Assembly (NCBI GenBank): GCA_018350325.1
Contig: JAEVLN010000004.1
Location: forward strand, 1,674,001 to 1,738,000
DNA length: 64,000 nt
Direction: 5' to 3'
From: Globodera rostochiensis
Taxonomy: Eukaryota; Nematoda; Chromadorea; Rhabditida; Heteroderidae
This document shows, one piece after another, positions 1 through 11,035 of the stretch (position 1 is its first letter; each line of letters begins with the position of its first letter). A program made the translations under genes and the position numbers. Under the pieces are notes generated by a model. That model saw nothing but the letters and a program-made list of their open reading frames with translations. It was not told where the DNA came from and did no database searches.

Positions 1-788
1 TAAGGCAACTTAAAATGCCAAAACTTCCGGACCCTCCGGGCGCAGCGAATGGCGCCTAAAAATACGCGCAGCTCCCTCCGGCACGGATACCGGAGTGTAA
101 CTCGTTTAAGACTGATTAATACTCTTAATTTTAAGCCAAAAATTTTTGCCCTAAACACCGGCGGCACGCAGAACACACGGATAAGCTTCGGCATTATCGC
201 GCCACATTTAATGCTTGAGATCTCAAAAATTACACGAGAAATATTTTGGTTCAATAATCTCGACGAGTCCATGGCTCCGCGAGATCCAGGCTTGCATTAA
301 TTGTTGTGCCAAAATATTTATTCACTATTTTTTAAATAAAAATTATATTTAATTGGCCTAGTTTATGACAAATTTGTAACACATTTTGCGTCCAAATTCT
401 GTTGTTGACTCTTAAAAATGGGCAAAAATTCGTGGACAACAAAACAACAAAAATAGGCACCAAAAGCGAATACACACCGCAACTAACAAAACACAAAAAC
501 GTAAGGGAAAGCCATGCCATGCCAATGCCAATGCCGTGGCATGCCATGTCATGCCAACCCTCGCCCATTCAACCAAAATCTCACAAATATCAAAGATCTC
601 CGGGAGTACAATAAATGCCTTCGTCATCAGCAGCGCATTTGTTGACAAACAACAAAACATGGCCAAAAAAGGAACAAACGGCACGGCACGTGCCAAAAAT
701 ATCAAAAACAAACATTGCCAAAAGATATTCATATGTATGGAATGCCAAAAATTCAAAAAACAGAGGACACGGCACGGCATGGAACGGC
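1..788. other. No supported gene
   Basis: AT-rich sequence with short low-complexity stretches (for example repeated 'atgccatgcc' around 510-555). Reading frames are open on both strands only because stop codons are rare in the repetitive parts. No splice-consistent coding exon or recognisable protein motif was found. Confidence 0.5.
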
Positions 789-1350
789 ACCCAACTCGTT
801 CCCCGCCAACTCGTTCCACCCCAACTCGTTCCCCACACCCAACTCGTTCCCTTTTACCCAACTCGTTCCCTTTTACCCAACTCGTTCCCCTCTATAAAAA
901 TGGCTTTAAACCCCTAAAAATTCTTCATAACTCGTGCGTAGAGCGTATCCGAGCTCCGTGAGTGCCGTATGTCGAACCCCTACCCCGAATTCGAACAATT
1001 GGTCGAAAAAATTGGGTTTTTCGAAAAAAAATTTGTTTTTAAAGTCGTTTAAAAGGTTCAAAATGCATGTTAGAACGAACGGAAGATCGAACGAATATGC
1101 TTTTGAGAACGATTTTGTTATAAAAAATCGATTTTGAAACAAAAAAATTTTTTTTCAAAAAATTGTTCGAATTCGGTTCCGGGGTTCGAAATTGGTCAAA
1201 ATAGAGGTCAGATTCGAATTCTAGGCCTTCGAATACCCCTCAAAAATTTTTTTATCAATTTTTAATTTTTTAATTTTTTTTTTTTGAGGGGAACGAGTTG
1301 GGGATGGGGAACGAGTTGGGGTGGAACGAGTTGGCGGGGAACGAGTCGTC
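789..1350. mobile_element. Foldback element with CCAACTCGTTCC repeat ends
   Basis: The left end (789-892) is a run of about six CCAACTCGTTCC-type units. The right end (1287-1350) is the same run in reverse complement (GGAACGAGTTGG units). About 60 bp of the two ends pair almost perfectly, including the same order of spacer variants. The 390-bp interior is AT-rich and contains another inverted pair around 'aattcgaacaatt' (991-1003) and its mirror near 1160. There is no coding capacity. This is the architecture of a foldback element with tandemly repeated termini. Exact outer ends and target duplications were not resolved. Confidence 0.6.
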
Positions 1351-3587
1351 CTTTTACCACGGCATGTGCCAAAATATGCAACACAAAAATTGGACTTTGT
1401 TTGGCGGCGGATTATTTTCATGCAGAGGAGGGAATGGCATTTTTATAGACAGCTTTTTGATAATTTTTTAATTATTGGAATTGGATTGGGCGCCGGCCTT
1501 TCTCTCCATGTTCAGCATGACAAAGATCCCCTCGTCTTGTTGTTTGTCCGGCCATTTACGGCACAATGTAATTCATTAAATTGGGGGCCTTTGGCATGTG
1601 CCATCTACATATCCGGTTCGTTGATCAGAATCGGAGGAGGATTTTAGGCTTAAAGCGGCCTTCCTCTGGCATTTTATTTTGGGACTCAAAAATTTGTTTG
1701 AACGGTGCCGACGACAACCGTCCGTTGCGCATTGATGTTTGATCAACAAATGATTGATCGCGTTTTGTTGATCCAAAGTCCGAAGGACACGGAGCGATCG
1801 CGATCACTTTTCCACTACCGCCACATGACATTCGCTTCCATTTTGATCAACAATGATCAGAGAAAAGAGCTCTTTCCAGCCGCTCAAAGACTTTTTGTAA
1901 TAAATCAAAAACGTGTTCCACACGCCATGCACATGCGCACAACACTTTTATGTGTACACCAAAATTAGACTCTGCAAAAATGTTCAAAAAATCAACAAAT
2001 AAATTCAAAAATATTTATTTATTTATTTATGCGTCGTGCCATTGCCCAAGTTCTGTAATGGCACATTTTTGTAACGAAAGTAATTTTGTGGGCTTAAGAT
2101 TAAGCGGTGTCAAAAGTCACAACCGGAAAACCAAAAAAAGACGGGGGGGGGGAATCCGCCGTCAGCGCCCCCAACACATTGACGACACCGCTGAACAAAG
2201 TGCCAAGAATGAATGCCAAACGCCAAATGCCAATGCCAATGCCAACAATGTGTGATGAGCTCAGCACCAGCAGAAATAATTGCAAACAATCATATTAATG
2301 CGTGAACTTAATAAGTCTTTTTTTTTTGTAGTGCCAAGATAATGAATGGCACCACACCGGGGGGAGGGGGGCTTCTCGTGACGTCGAAGCCAAATTGGGC
2401 CGACAAAGCGGTTGATGAGGGCGCTGTGACTTCTCATTAGCCATTTACTTATAATGCAAAAGTGCCAAAAAAATTTTTTAAAATAATAAATAAAAACAAA
2501 AATTGGCAACTCTTCTAAAATCCAATTCAAATCTTACAAATTTTGTATAATTGAAAGCAATTACCTAATCAGCAAAAGACAAAACTCAAAAAAAAAGTTA
2601 TTGAAACGGTGAAAATTCACTTTTTTGGTCATTTAAATTTTTTTAGCAAATATTTTGCTTTGGCCAAAATGCCATTTCAATTCTCCTCGCTTTTTGGGCT
2701 TTCGAAAGGCTTTAAACTTTTGTAAGACTTCGTTTTGCTTTGAGAAAAGATTTATGAGACCAATTAGTGATTTTAATCAAATTTGAACATTTTTAGTGCA
2801 CTTAATCCTTTTTGAAATAATGCCATCACTAATTGAATTTTCCAATTATTTAAAATAAAACAAAACCCTTGGCATTTTTCGTTACATTTGCCTATGGCTA
2901 AAGGGCACAAAAGACACAGAAAACTTTGAAAAGAAAATTGCATTGAAACATTTAATTTGTTTGTGGGTAGACAAATGATATTTAATTATTATTATTCATT
3001 TAATTGTTTTTGAGAATGAACTTCATTATTAAAAAATTTGAAGAAAATGCCAAAACGATTATCCGCCAAACGGTGCCAATAAAGCGAACGAAGAACGAAC
3101 GCGTGACGACTTTTGCGCAAAGACCTAAGGCCAACCAACCAATTAAAAAGGCGATTAATTTTGAGGACAAAAAAGAATAAAATTTATTAAAAATAATAAT
3201 TATTAATTTTATTTAAATTGTATCCAAAAAAGTTACAGCAAAAAAATAATGAAAAACTTAATAATCAACTTGCAAACTGCATTTTTTATTTTTATATAAA
3301 TTTTGTAAAAATACAAATCAAATTAAAAAATTTTCAAAAATTTAAAAAAAAATGTCAAAGGCAAAAAACAAACAAAATTCAAACAATTAATTAATGAATG
3401 AATTGGGATCATTTCGGCTGTTCGACCTTTATGTGCCACCGCCGCCGCCGCCGCCTTTCCACGGAGTGCCGAAGAGGGCAAAAATGCGTTGGAAGTTCGG
3501 TGCCAACAATCCCTCCACCATGTGCTCGTCGATGTTTGCTCGCGCATCCTTTTTTTTGGGGGAGTTGGGGTGGGGGAGGCGGCTGAT
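1351..3587. other. Intergenic, no supported gene
   Basis: AT-rich DNA with a G run at 2143-2150 and an A/T-dominated stretch from 2500 to 3400. Short frames occur but none has consistent splice sites, a conserved motif or a strong start. A CCG repeat at 3438-3454 would encode polyproline, without other support. Confidence 0.4.
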
Positions 3588-4150
3588 TTGTTTCAGAAAC
3601 TCTCAACATGGCGGAGATGTACCTCCAGTAGAAACCGGCCAAACCAAATTTTCCGGCATTGGCATTTCGGTTAAATCCCGATCCCGCAAACCCTTTTTGG
3701 GATTTGTTTCAGAAACTCTCAACATGGGGGAGATGTACCTCCAGTAGAAACCGGCCAAACCAAATTTTCCGGCATTGGCATTTCGGTTAACTCCCGATCC
3801 CGCAAACCCTTTTGGAATTTGTTTCAGAAACTCTCAACATGGCGGAGATGTACCTCCAGTAGAAACCGGCCAAACCAAATTTTCCGGCATTGGCATTTCG
3901 GTTAAATCCCGATCCCGCAAACCCTTTTTGGGATTTGTTTCAGAAACTCTCAACATGGCGGAGATGTACCTCCAGTAGAAACCGGCCAAACCAAATTTTC
4001 CGGCATTGGCATTTCGGTTAAATCCCGATCCCGCAAACCCTTTTTGGGATTTGTTTCAGAAACTCTCAACATGGGGGAGATGTACCTCCAGTAGAAACCG
4101 GCCAAACCAAATTTTCCGGCATTGGCATTTCGGTTAAATCCCGATTCCGC
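3588..4150. repeat. 116-bp tandem repeat, five copies
   Basis: The phrase 'tctcaacatgg' recurs at 3601, 3717, 3832, 3948 and 4064, giving spacings of 116, 115, 116 and 116 bp. Units are nearly identical (GGCGG versus GGGGG variants after the ATG). Because the period is not a multiple of three, the short frames through it are not conserved as protein. The array lies just beyond the 3' end of the minus-strand asparaginase gene. Confidence 0.92.
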
Positions 4151-4318
4151 CAACCCAATACCAAAAATCTCCCCTCAAAAATGGTCGGTGGAAATTTAAT
4201 TGATGTCGGGAACAAGAATTCAATCTTGTCGGGATTGGGATCCCGAATTCAATCCCGACGGGATTCCGAGAAAATCCCGACGGGATCCCGAATTTAAACC
4301 AAAAAATTATAAAAATTT

Positions 4319-7300
4319 TTATTTTAATATTTTAGGATTATTTTGTTCTGATTTTATTTTGCTCACTTCTGCCGGCGTGCGTCCGAGACGGTCACGAACG
4401 AGCGGATCAGCGCCATTCTTAAAGTATTAAAAGCAATTACATTCAAACAAAAATCACAACAAACTTCACATAGCCAATAGCACATTTCGTCGAGACCACG
4501 GGCCGCAGCCTATGGGGCAAAGTTTTAAGGAGGGTCAAAGGTTTTTTTTTGGCAGGCCCGGAGGTTTTTGGCAAAAATACCAGGCCCAGAGGTTTTTGGC
4601 AAAAATTTTTGGCAAAAATGCCAGACCCGGTGGTTTTTGGCAAAAATACACGGCCCAGAGGTTTTTGGCAAAAATTTTTGGCAAAAATGCCAGACCCGGT
4701 GGTTTTTGGTAAAAATTTTTGGCAAAAATGCCAGACCCGGAGGTTTTTGGAAAAAATGCCAGGCCCGGAGGTTTTTGGTAAAAATATCAGGCCCAGAGGT
4801 TTTTGGCAAAAATGCCAGACCCGGTGGTTTTTGGCAAAAATACAAGGCCCAGAGGTTTTTGGCAAAAATTTTTGGCAAAAATGCCAGACCCGGTGGTTTT
4901 TGGCAAAAATACAAGGCCCAGAGGTTTTTGGCAAAAATTTTTGGCAAAAATGCCAGGCCCGGAAGTTTTTGGCAAAAATTTTTGGCAAAAATGCCAGACC
5001 CGGAGGTTTTTGGAAAAAATGCCAGGCCCGGAGGTTTTTGGTAAAAATATCAGGCCCAGAGGTTTTTGGCAAAAATTCCAGGCCCGGAGGTTTTTGGCAA
5101 AAATACCAGGCCCAGAGGTTTTTGGCAAAAATTTTTGGCAAAAATGCCAGACCCGGTGGTTTTTGGCAAAAATACCAGGCCCAGAGGTTTTTGGCAAAAA
5201 TGCCAGGCCCGGAAGTTTTTGGCAAAAATGCCAGGCCAGAGGTTTTTGGCAAAAATGCCAGGCCCGGAAGTTTTTGGCAAAAATGCCATGCTTGGAGGTT
5301 CTTCGTGGCCACCGGGGGCACGGGGAGGGGTAATCTTCGGGAAAGGCACAAATTTTGTGAATGAAGCCCAGAAAATCTGAAATCCGGGCCCGGGACAGCG
5401 CTAGTTTAGGCAACGCTTTACCACGTGTAAAGCGGTGCGTCCGTCATAATCTGTCGTGGACAGGTTGGCCCCGGCGGCGTGCCATGCCTTCAGCGCTTCC
5501 AAATCGCCCGACCCAGCGGACAGGCAAAGTTCCACGCCTTTAGAATTAATTGTTTTCAAATAAAATTGGCCAACCTTTATTAATAAAAATAAAAAAATGC
5601 CACCAATTCTTGGCCGAGGAAGCACAAGTTGGCCACCCGCTTGACGCACCATTTTGATCGCAACCAAATTGCGCGAACGAACCGCACAAATCAACGCGTT
5701 TTCATCGTTGGCATCGCTGTTTAGTTAATTTAGTTAAATATTTTAATTCTCGAGGATTTGGATAAATTTTTGTGTAAAGATTTGAATTTTCGGGTCTCGA
5801 ATTGGGCAAATCTTTCTCGAGCCCGAACTGCAACGGACCGGATGTGAACGGAAGCGCCATGCTTCAGCAAATATTCCACTGCCGCCACGCTGCCAGCGGA
5901 TGCATAAAAATAAGTAAAAACAATTAAAATAATAAATATTTTAAAATAGGTTTGTCACCCCGATCCCGATCTTCGACGATATTGGATCAATCTCCGACAG
6001 TGCCTTCCCCGACAATAATTTGTAATTCCCCGACAAACCCCGATGAACCCCGGTCCCCGACTTTTCCCTCCCCGAACGTCGGGGGGTGCCAACCCAAATT
6101 AATTATATTCTAATTACTTCAAAATTTACAAATTAAATTATATTCTAATCACTTCAAAATTTACCGCAACGTGCAGCGGCGTGCGCATGTTGTAATCGCC
6201 GCCGGACAAATTGGCACCGCTTAGACGCAAATTCTGTAAAAAATAAACAAAAAAAATTTCAAAGTCACAATTCCAATGCCTCAAGCGTTTGCACATCGTT
6301 GGCAAACGCGGCATGGCACGACAGCGGTGGGAAGAGGGCATTGCGAAGCATGCGCGTCTCACTGGACGATGTGATGCTCAAATATTTGGCCAGACGAGGG
6401 ACTACAAAAAAACATCGAAAAAAATTGGTGGACAAAGGCAGGCAGAGGCAGAAAGTGATCAGGACTTTCTCCAAACAGCACCTATATGATCAGAGACTTT
6501 AATTTCTGATCATTTGGCTTTTACCGATCAACCTGCAGATAGGGGCGGTTAGTTCTCTAACCACACAATTTTTTTTCTTTGTCCCAAAAAAATGCATCAA
6601 TAAAACTTCGACGGGTGCCCGATTTTATAAATCTCATAAATATGGCTTTATTCTGGAACCCTGGGCCGCACAAATGCAAGACACCCCCCTCTCTCGCCGG
6701 TTCAATTTTGTGCCGTGCCGTAAACGTACTGATGTCCAACTCCCCAACCAACTGGGCATCGGAATGTGCCACTGACAATTCGCCGGCTAAATTCTTTCTC
6801 AGCATCTAAAATTGGCAAAATCTTCAAATTTTGTTAAATTTCAAATGGCGGGGGTGACGGCATTTTACCGCGGCTTTCTGCTCAATGCTCCACTCCTGTT
6901 TTGCCAACACATAGGCCAGTTTGGCCAGTGCCGCCTCGGTGGTCATGTCGGAGCCAAAAATGACGCCGGCATCGTCCAGAATCTCAACGTTTTGATGTTT
7001 TGTCAGGAAGAAAGTGATTCCGTTGGTTGGATTAAAACGCCTCGGGGGGGGGGGGAAGATCCATAAAGGAGGAGGAAAATATCCCGGTAGCTCAGTGGAA
7101 GAGTTGCCAACGGATTGGGTGAAGGTCATGGGTTCGAGTCTCACCCGAGGGTTACCATTTTACTTACTGTAGTAGTGTATTTTTTTCAAAAGCGCTTTTC
7201 CCACCACACCTTGGCCGTCATGTAACTGGTGGCCACCTGACCCTTGGCGCACTGGGACACGTTCACCACCAGACAGCCACGTTCCACCGCCGTCCGCACC

Positions 7301-10024
7301 TCGCGCAGAATGTCCTCACGTCTCAGCGGAATGTTGCCCGAGCCGTACGTCTGCAACACAACACCTTGGGTCGGCGCGCGGAGCAATGCGCGAACCTGCG
7401 CATTGAATTTGTTTAAAAAATCGAGTATTTTTGCTACGTTTAGGCCTCAATTAAGCAAGCAAACAATTTTTTTGCTGGAAGTTTCGTTAAAATTCTTCAA
7501 TAAACAAAATTTGAATTTTTCGAAAATTAGGCAAGGCCTGTCAATCTTTTTAAATATAACTCGCCGACTCAATGGGCATAGAAGGAAAAATTCGGAGCAC
7601 AACAACATTTCGGCACAACGATTCCTGCACCGTAAACGGTCGAAGTTCGCCACTTCGAAAGATGGACTCGTAATTCACTATAAAATATTTTAAAAATCAA
7701 AAAACATTTTAAACACAAAGCCGCCAGAGGCCATTGGGTTTGTGCCAAACACACAAAATTTTATTGGCATGGCACCATTTTTACGTGCCATTGATGGAGA
7801 TGTCCAGTGTGGCCAACGGGGCCATGTTTGGACTGTCGAACGCCTCCAACCCGTGGGTGTCCACCTTGAACAACTTTTATTGATGATGATGTGCCCCCCC
7901 CGGGCACAAATATGCCCAACAACAACAACAACAATTGTGACCTTTATGGACCGATTGCCCCGCAGCAGCCTGAATAAAATAAAAAATAAAAATGATTTTT
8001 AAAAGTTTAAGTTTTTGTAAAACATGGCATTTCAGAATGAGAATTAATTATTTTAATGCATTTTTTAAGAGTTTTAAGGCTTTAGTGTGAGCTTAGGCGC
8101 GGCTCTAAGGCTATACTTGTTGTTGAACAGCACGCAGACCTATAAATAAAAAATAATGACATAAAGCCTCTAATTACCATAATTAGCAAATTGCCTCCGG
8201 AATGTCCAGATTGCCCGCCACGATCAGTGCCCCGATCATGTTCTCACGTCCATCTGATCGGACTTCGGCCACCGGAATCTGCAAGTGGTTGTGTTAAATT
8301 AATTAATTATAATTAAATTGATAAAAATGAGTGCGCGAGTGCCTGTGCTCCCGTGATCACCACCGGTTTGCCCAAATTTTCCATCATAAATGACAATGCG
8401 CATGCCGTATATGCCAGTGTGTCTGTGCCGTGCAGCTGCAGTCAATTAGGGGCAATAAAAAGTTAATTAAAAAAAATAATTGAAAAGACAGACCACAACA
8501 AATCCGTCGTAAGCGGAATACGATTTGCGAATGTCCTGTTAATTGTTGGAGGACATTATGTGAACTTTTCAAAAATTTCTCACTTTGGCGATTCGTATCC
8601 AATCGTCAAAAGTCATGTCCGACGAGTCCAACAACGGCTCATACTCAACCACCTGAAGCATAGGGAAAAGCTTTGTGCAGGGTGTGCAGTTTTCTGTCAA
8701 CGGTTTGGACAAAATGCCAACAAACGCCAAATTTAAATTCAAAATTTAGTTCCCCTTTTATGCTTTGTGTTTCTTGTCCCCGCCCACAGGGAAAAGCCCT
8801 GTGCAGGGTGAACAGTTTTCTGTCAACGGTTTGGACAAAATGCCAACAAATGCCAAATTTAAAATTTAAAATTGGTTCCCCTTTTGTTTTGTGCTTGTCT
8901 CCGCCGTCACTCTTTGTTTACCCAGTAGACGACTCGCTTGCTCATGCCGCGAACCGGCGGCAAACAGAGCGGCTTCAGCGGCAAGTCCGCGTACATGCGC
9001 TCCGCGTACTCCTTGTCATTCAGCGGCGGAATGTCGCGAATTGCCCTCGGCAAATAGTGCTGCTCCGGTGCATAAACTGGCACACCCAGAGGGGGTAATC
9101 ATTTTTCTTGGCACTTTTATAGACCGGCATAAAACTACGGAGTCTTGTCTAGAGGTAAAACCCCAATTTTGATGTACCGTCTCTTTAGAGGACGGAATGC
9201 TGAAGAAGCCGGGGGTACGGTACCATAAAATTTGGGAGAAAATATTCCCTCAAGTCCAAATCAGTTGGAAGCCGATCAGAGTTTAGCCCGTTACCTCCAG
9301 CAGGGCACGTTCGCATTCCGATGGTTCCTTGGGGGGGGGGGACACAATTAGTTAGATAAACACATTTAATCCAATTTCTGATCGGGATCAGATTAAACAC
9401 AATCAGATCATTTTGGGTTGATCAATGTAATGATAGCAAAACAAAAACATAAAATTTGTGCCCATGCGCGTGCATAATCAATCCTACCTCCCGTGTACAG
9501 CACCAACACTTTGGAATCGTGCAATGCAACCATTTTGCCATGAGCATGGCCATCCTCGCACACCGTCGACAAACGTCGTCGTCCGGTGTGCTGTTGCTGT
9601 TGTTGTTGTTGCTGTTGTTGAGGTGGCGGAATGCCGTTGGCCTCGCGTTCCGCGTGCATTTCGGCCAGCGTCTGCAAAACGTTCTTTTTTCCCAATTAAC
9701 TGTTAATTGCGCGGCAATTAGGTATTTGTTTTTAATCTAATTTAATTTGTTTATATTTATTCAAAATTTTGGGCACACCGTGGCCGACAAATTGCGCACC
9801 AAATTGCCCTCTTCGTCATCCGCTGAGTCGTCTAAATTGGCGACAGCCGTCAAATGTTTGGGCTGGAAGGAATGGTCGATGGGCGGCATTGGCGGCGACG
9901 GCGCCGACACCGGTGGCACGGAGCGTGCCGTCGCCGCCGCGCCGTCCCCCTCCGCCGCCGCCGCTGGCGCCGCGTGGTGTTGGCGGTGGTGGTGGGACAA
10001 AATGGTGCTGATCTCGTCGGACAT
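4319..10024 (-). CDS. L-asparaginase with C-terminal ankyrin repeats (multi-exon)
   Basis: Cytosolic type I-like asparaginase, predicted to hydrolyse asparagine to aspartate and ammonia. The proposed start is ATG at 10024. Exon 1 (about 9781-10024) is an Ala/Pro-rich extension. Exon 2 (about 9489-9673) carries a polyQ run just before the first catalytic block, which is completed across the next intron as VLYTGGTIGMR (exon about 9291-9327; nucleophile Thr in TGGTIG). Later exons give [18 protein letters not shown] (8590-8650), the second catalytic motif HGTDT plus [15 protein letters not shown] (8344-8437), [14 protein letters not shown] (8184-8280), [19 protein letters not shown] (7795-7883), [13 protein letters not shown] and [11 protein letters not shown] (7200-7400), and [20 protein letters not shown] (6848-6985). 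Ankyrin repeats follow (about 6270-6402, 6155-6237, 5830-5900, 5410-5715) and a last exon 4319-4417 with [18 protein letters not shown] and stop TAA at 4319. This domain order matches animal ASPG proteins. The helix between TALHV and the last exon was not located, so one small exon may be missing. An intron holds the 4.5-5.3 kb minisatellite. Confidence 0.9.
4535..5300. repeat. 28/41-bp minisatellite in an asparaginase intron
   Basis: About 25 units of a 28-bp motif (GTTTTTGGCAAAAATGCCAG plus CCCGGAG), some enlarged to about 41 bp by doubling the TTTTTGGCAAAAA part. Variants alternate CCAGGCCCGGAG and CCAGACCCGGTG. Because units lack stop codons, all frames are open on both strands; these are not proteins. 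The array lies between the penultimate ankyrin exon (ending near 5410) and the last exon (4417), so it sits within an intron and would be transcribed. TTTTTGGCAAAAA and TGCCAGGCCC-type parts are partly self-complementary. Confidence 0.9.
7081..7157 (+). other. tRNA-like element (probable tRNA pseudogene or SINE head)
   Basis: A perfect RNA polymerase III A box (TAGCTCAGTGG, 7088-7098) and B box (GGTTCGAGTCT, 7131-7141) lie at the spacing expected for a tRNA. The D arm pairs (GCTC/GAGT), the T arm pairs at four of five positions, and the acceptor ends pair at five of seven. ACCA follows at 7154-7157. The anticodon arm does not form a normal 5-bp stem with a 7-nt loop, so a functional tRNA is unlikely. 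It lies antisense inside an asparaginase intron, downstream of a G run (7039-7050). Confidence 0.6.
8659..8905. repeat. Tandem duplication of about 130 bp
   Basis: Two adjacent copies beginning 'agggaaaagc' (8661 and about 8790), both containing the phrase 'gttttctgtcaacggtttgg' and ending in a 'gttcccctttt' stretch. They fill an intron of the asparaginase gene between the exon ending at 8651 and the exon at 8920-9082. Confidence 0.8.
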
Positions 10025-10647
10025 TTTGGCACAAAGTTATAAGCAGTTGAATGGTCCTGGGTCGGATCACCGAAATTTAAAAAAAATTCCGATGGCATTT
10101 GACGGGGTTTTTGTGGCTTTTTTCAGAACTTTTGGGTATTTTTCCTATGATTTAGGGCATTTTTTGGATAAGCCGGACTGCAAGATCGGGCACATTAATT
10201 ATGTTCTGGCGCTAATTACAGCACACTTTTCCATAGAGTGACATTTTTTTGCGGTTTATTGACGTCATTTAAAGAGATAATTTGAATGAATTATTTATTT
10301 ACAAAACATAAAATAAAAATGACAAAAAGAATAATAAAACATTTGTTTCATTCGTCGTCCCTTTTTCGCCCCCAAATTGAGTCAATCGGTCGGTCGACGC
10401 CAATCAAAGTCATGACAAAAAGATAAGAACGAATAAAATCCCCGCCGCATTTTCGAGTAAATTTTGCTGTCTGATAATAAATGATAAATTAATGTCGGCC
10501 GGCACACAGAAACAGCGACGGCGACGAGCAGTTGACGACCGAGTGCCAATTCCATAAAAGTGCCAACAAATTGGGCGTATAAAAAATAAATAAAAACGAA
10601 AAGTTGGAACTGAAAATTGAATATTATGTGTATAGGGACAAACCAAA
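10025..10647. other. Upstream flank of the asparaginase gene, no gene seen
   Basis: Presumed 5' region of the minus-strand asparaginase. AT-rich, with no additional coding exon recognised. No promoter element can be assigned with confidence. Confidence 0.4.
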
Positions 10648-11035
10648 AATGTCCGGAATCCGGAATTTCAGGCCAAAAAATGTCCAGAAACCAGAATTCC
10701 GGGCCAAAAAATGTCCGGAATCCGGAATTTCAGGCCAAAAAATGTCCAGAAACCAGAATTCCGGGCCAAAAAATGTCCGGAATCCGGAATTTCAGGCCAA
10801 AAAATGTCCAGAAACCAGAATTCCGGGCCAAAAAATGTCCAGAAACCAGAATTCCGGGCCAAAAAATGTCCAGAAACCGGAATTCCGGGCCAAAAAATGT
10901 CCAGAAACCAGAATTCCGGGCCAAAAAATGTCCAGAAACCGGAATTCCGGGCCAAAAAATGTCCAGAAACCAGAATTCCGGGCCAAAAAATGTCCAGAAA
11001 CCGGAATTCCGGGCCAAAAAATGTCCGGAAACCGG
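10648..11035. repeat. 31-bp tandem repeat, about 12 copies
   Basis: Unit AATGTCCAGAAACCAGAATT plus CCGGGCCAAAA repeats with a period of 31 bp (for example TGTCC at 10805 and 10836). Early units alternate with a variant carrying CCGGAATCCGGAATTTCAGG. A 31-bp period rotates through all frames and lacks stops, so long frames on both strands are compositional. Confidence 0.92.

Noticed and set aside
3588..5300. CRISPR-like regular repeats
   Set aside because: The arrays are head-to-tail minisatellites without unique spacers, in a nuclear nematode sequence.
4443..5413. Long frames with [17 protein letters not shown] repeats on both strands
   Set aside because: The 28/41-bp minisatellite lacks stops in every frame and lies between asparaginase exons. 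There is no non-repetitive conserved sequence.
7081..7157. Functional tRNA gene
   Set aside because: The A and B boxes are good, but the anticodon arm cannot form the normal 5-bp stem and 7-nt loop, so it is kept only as a tRNA-like element.
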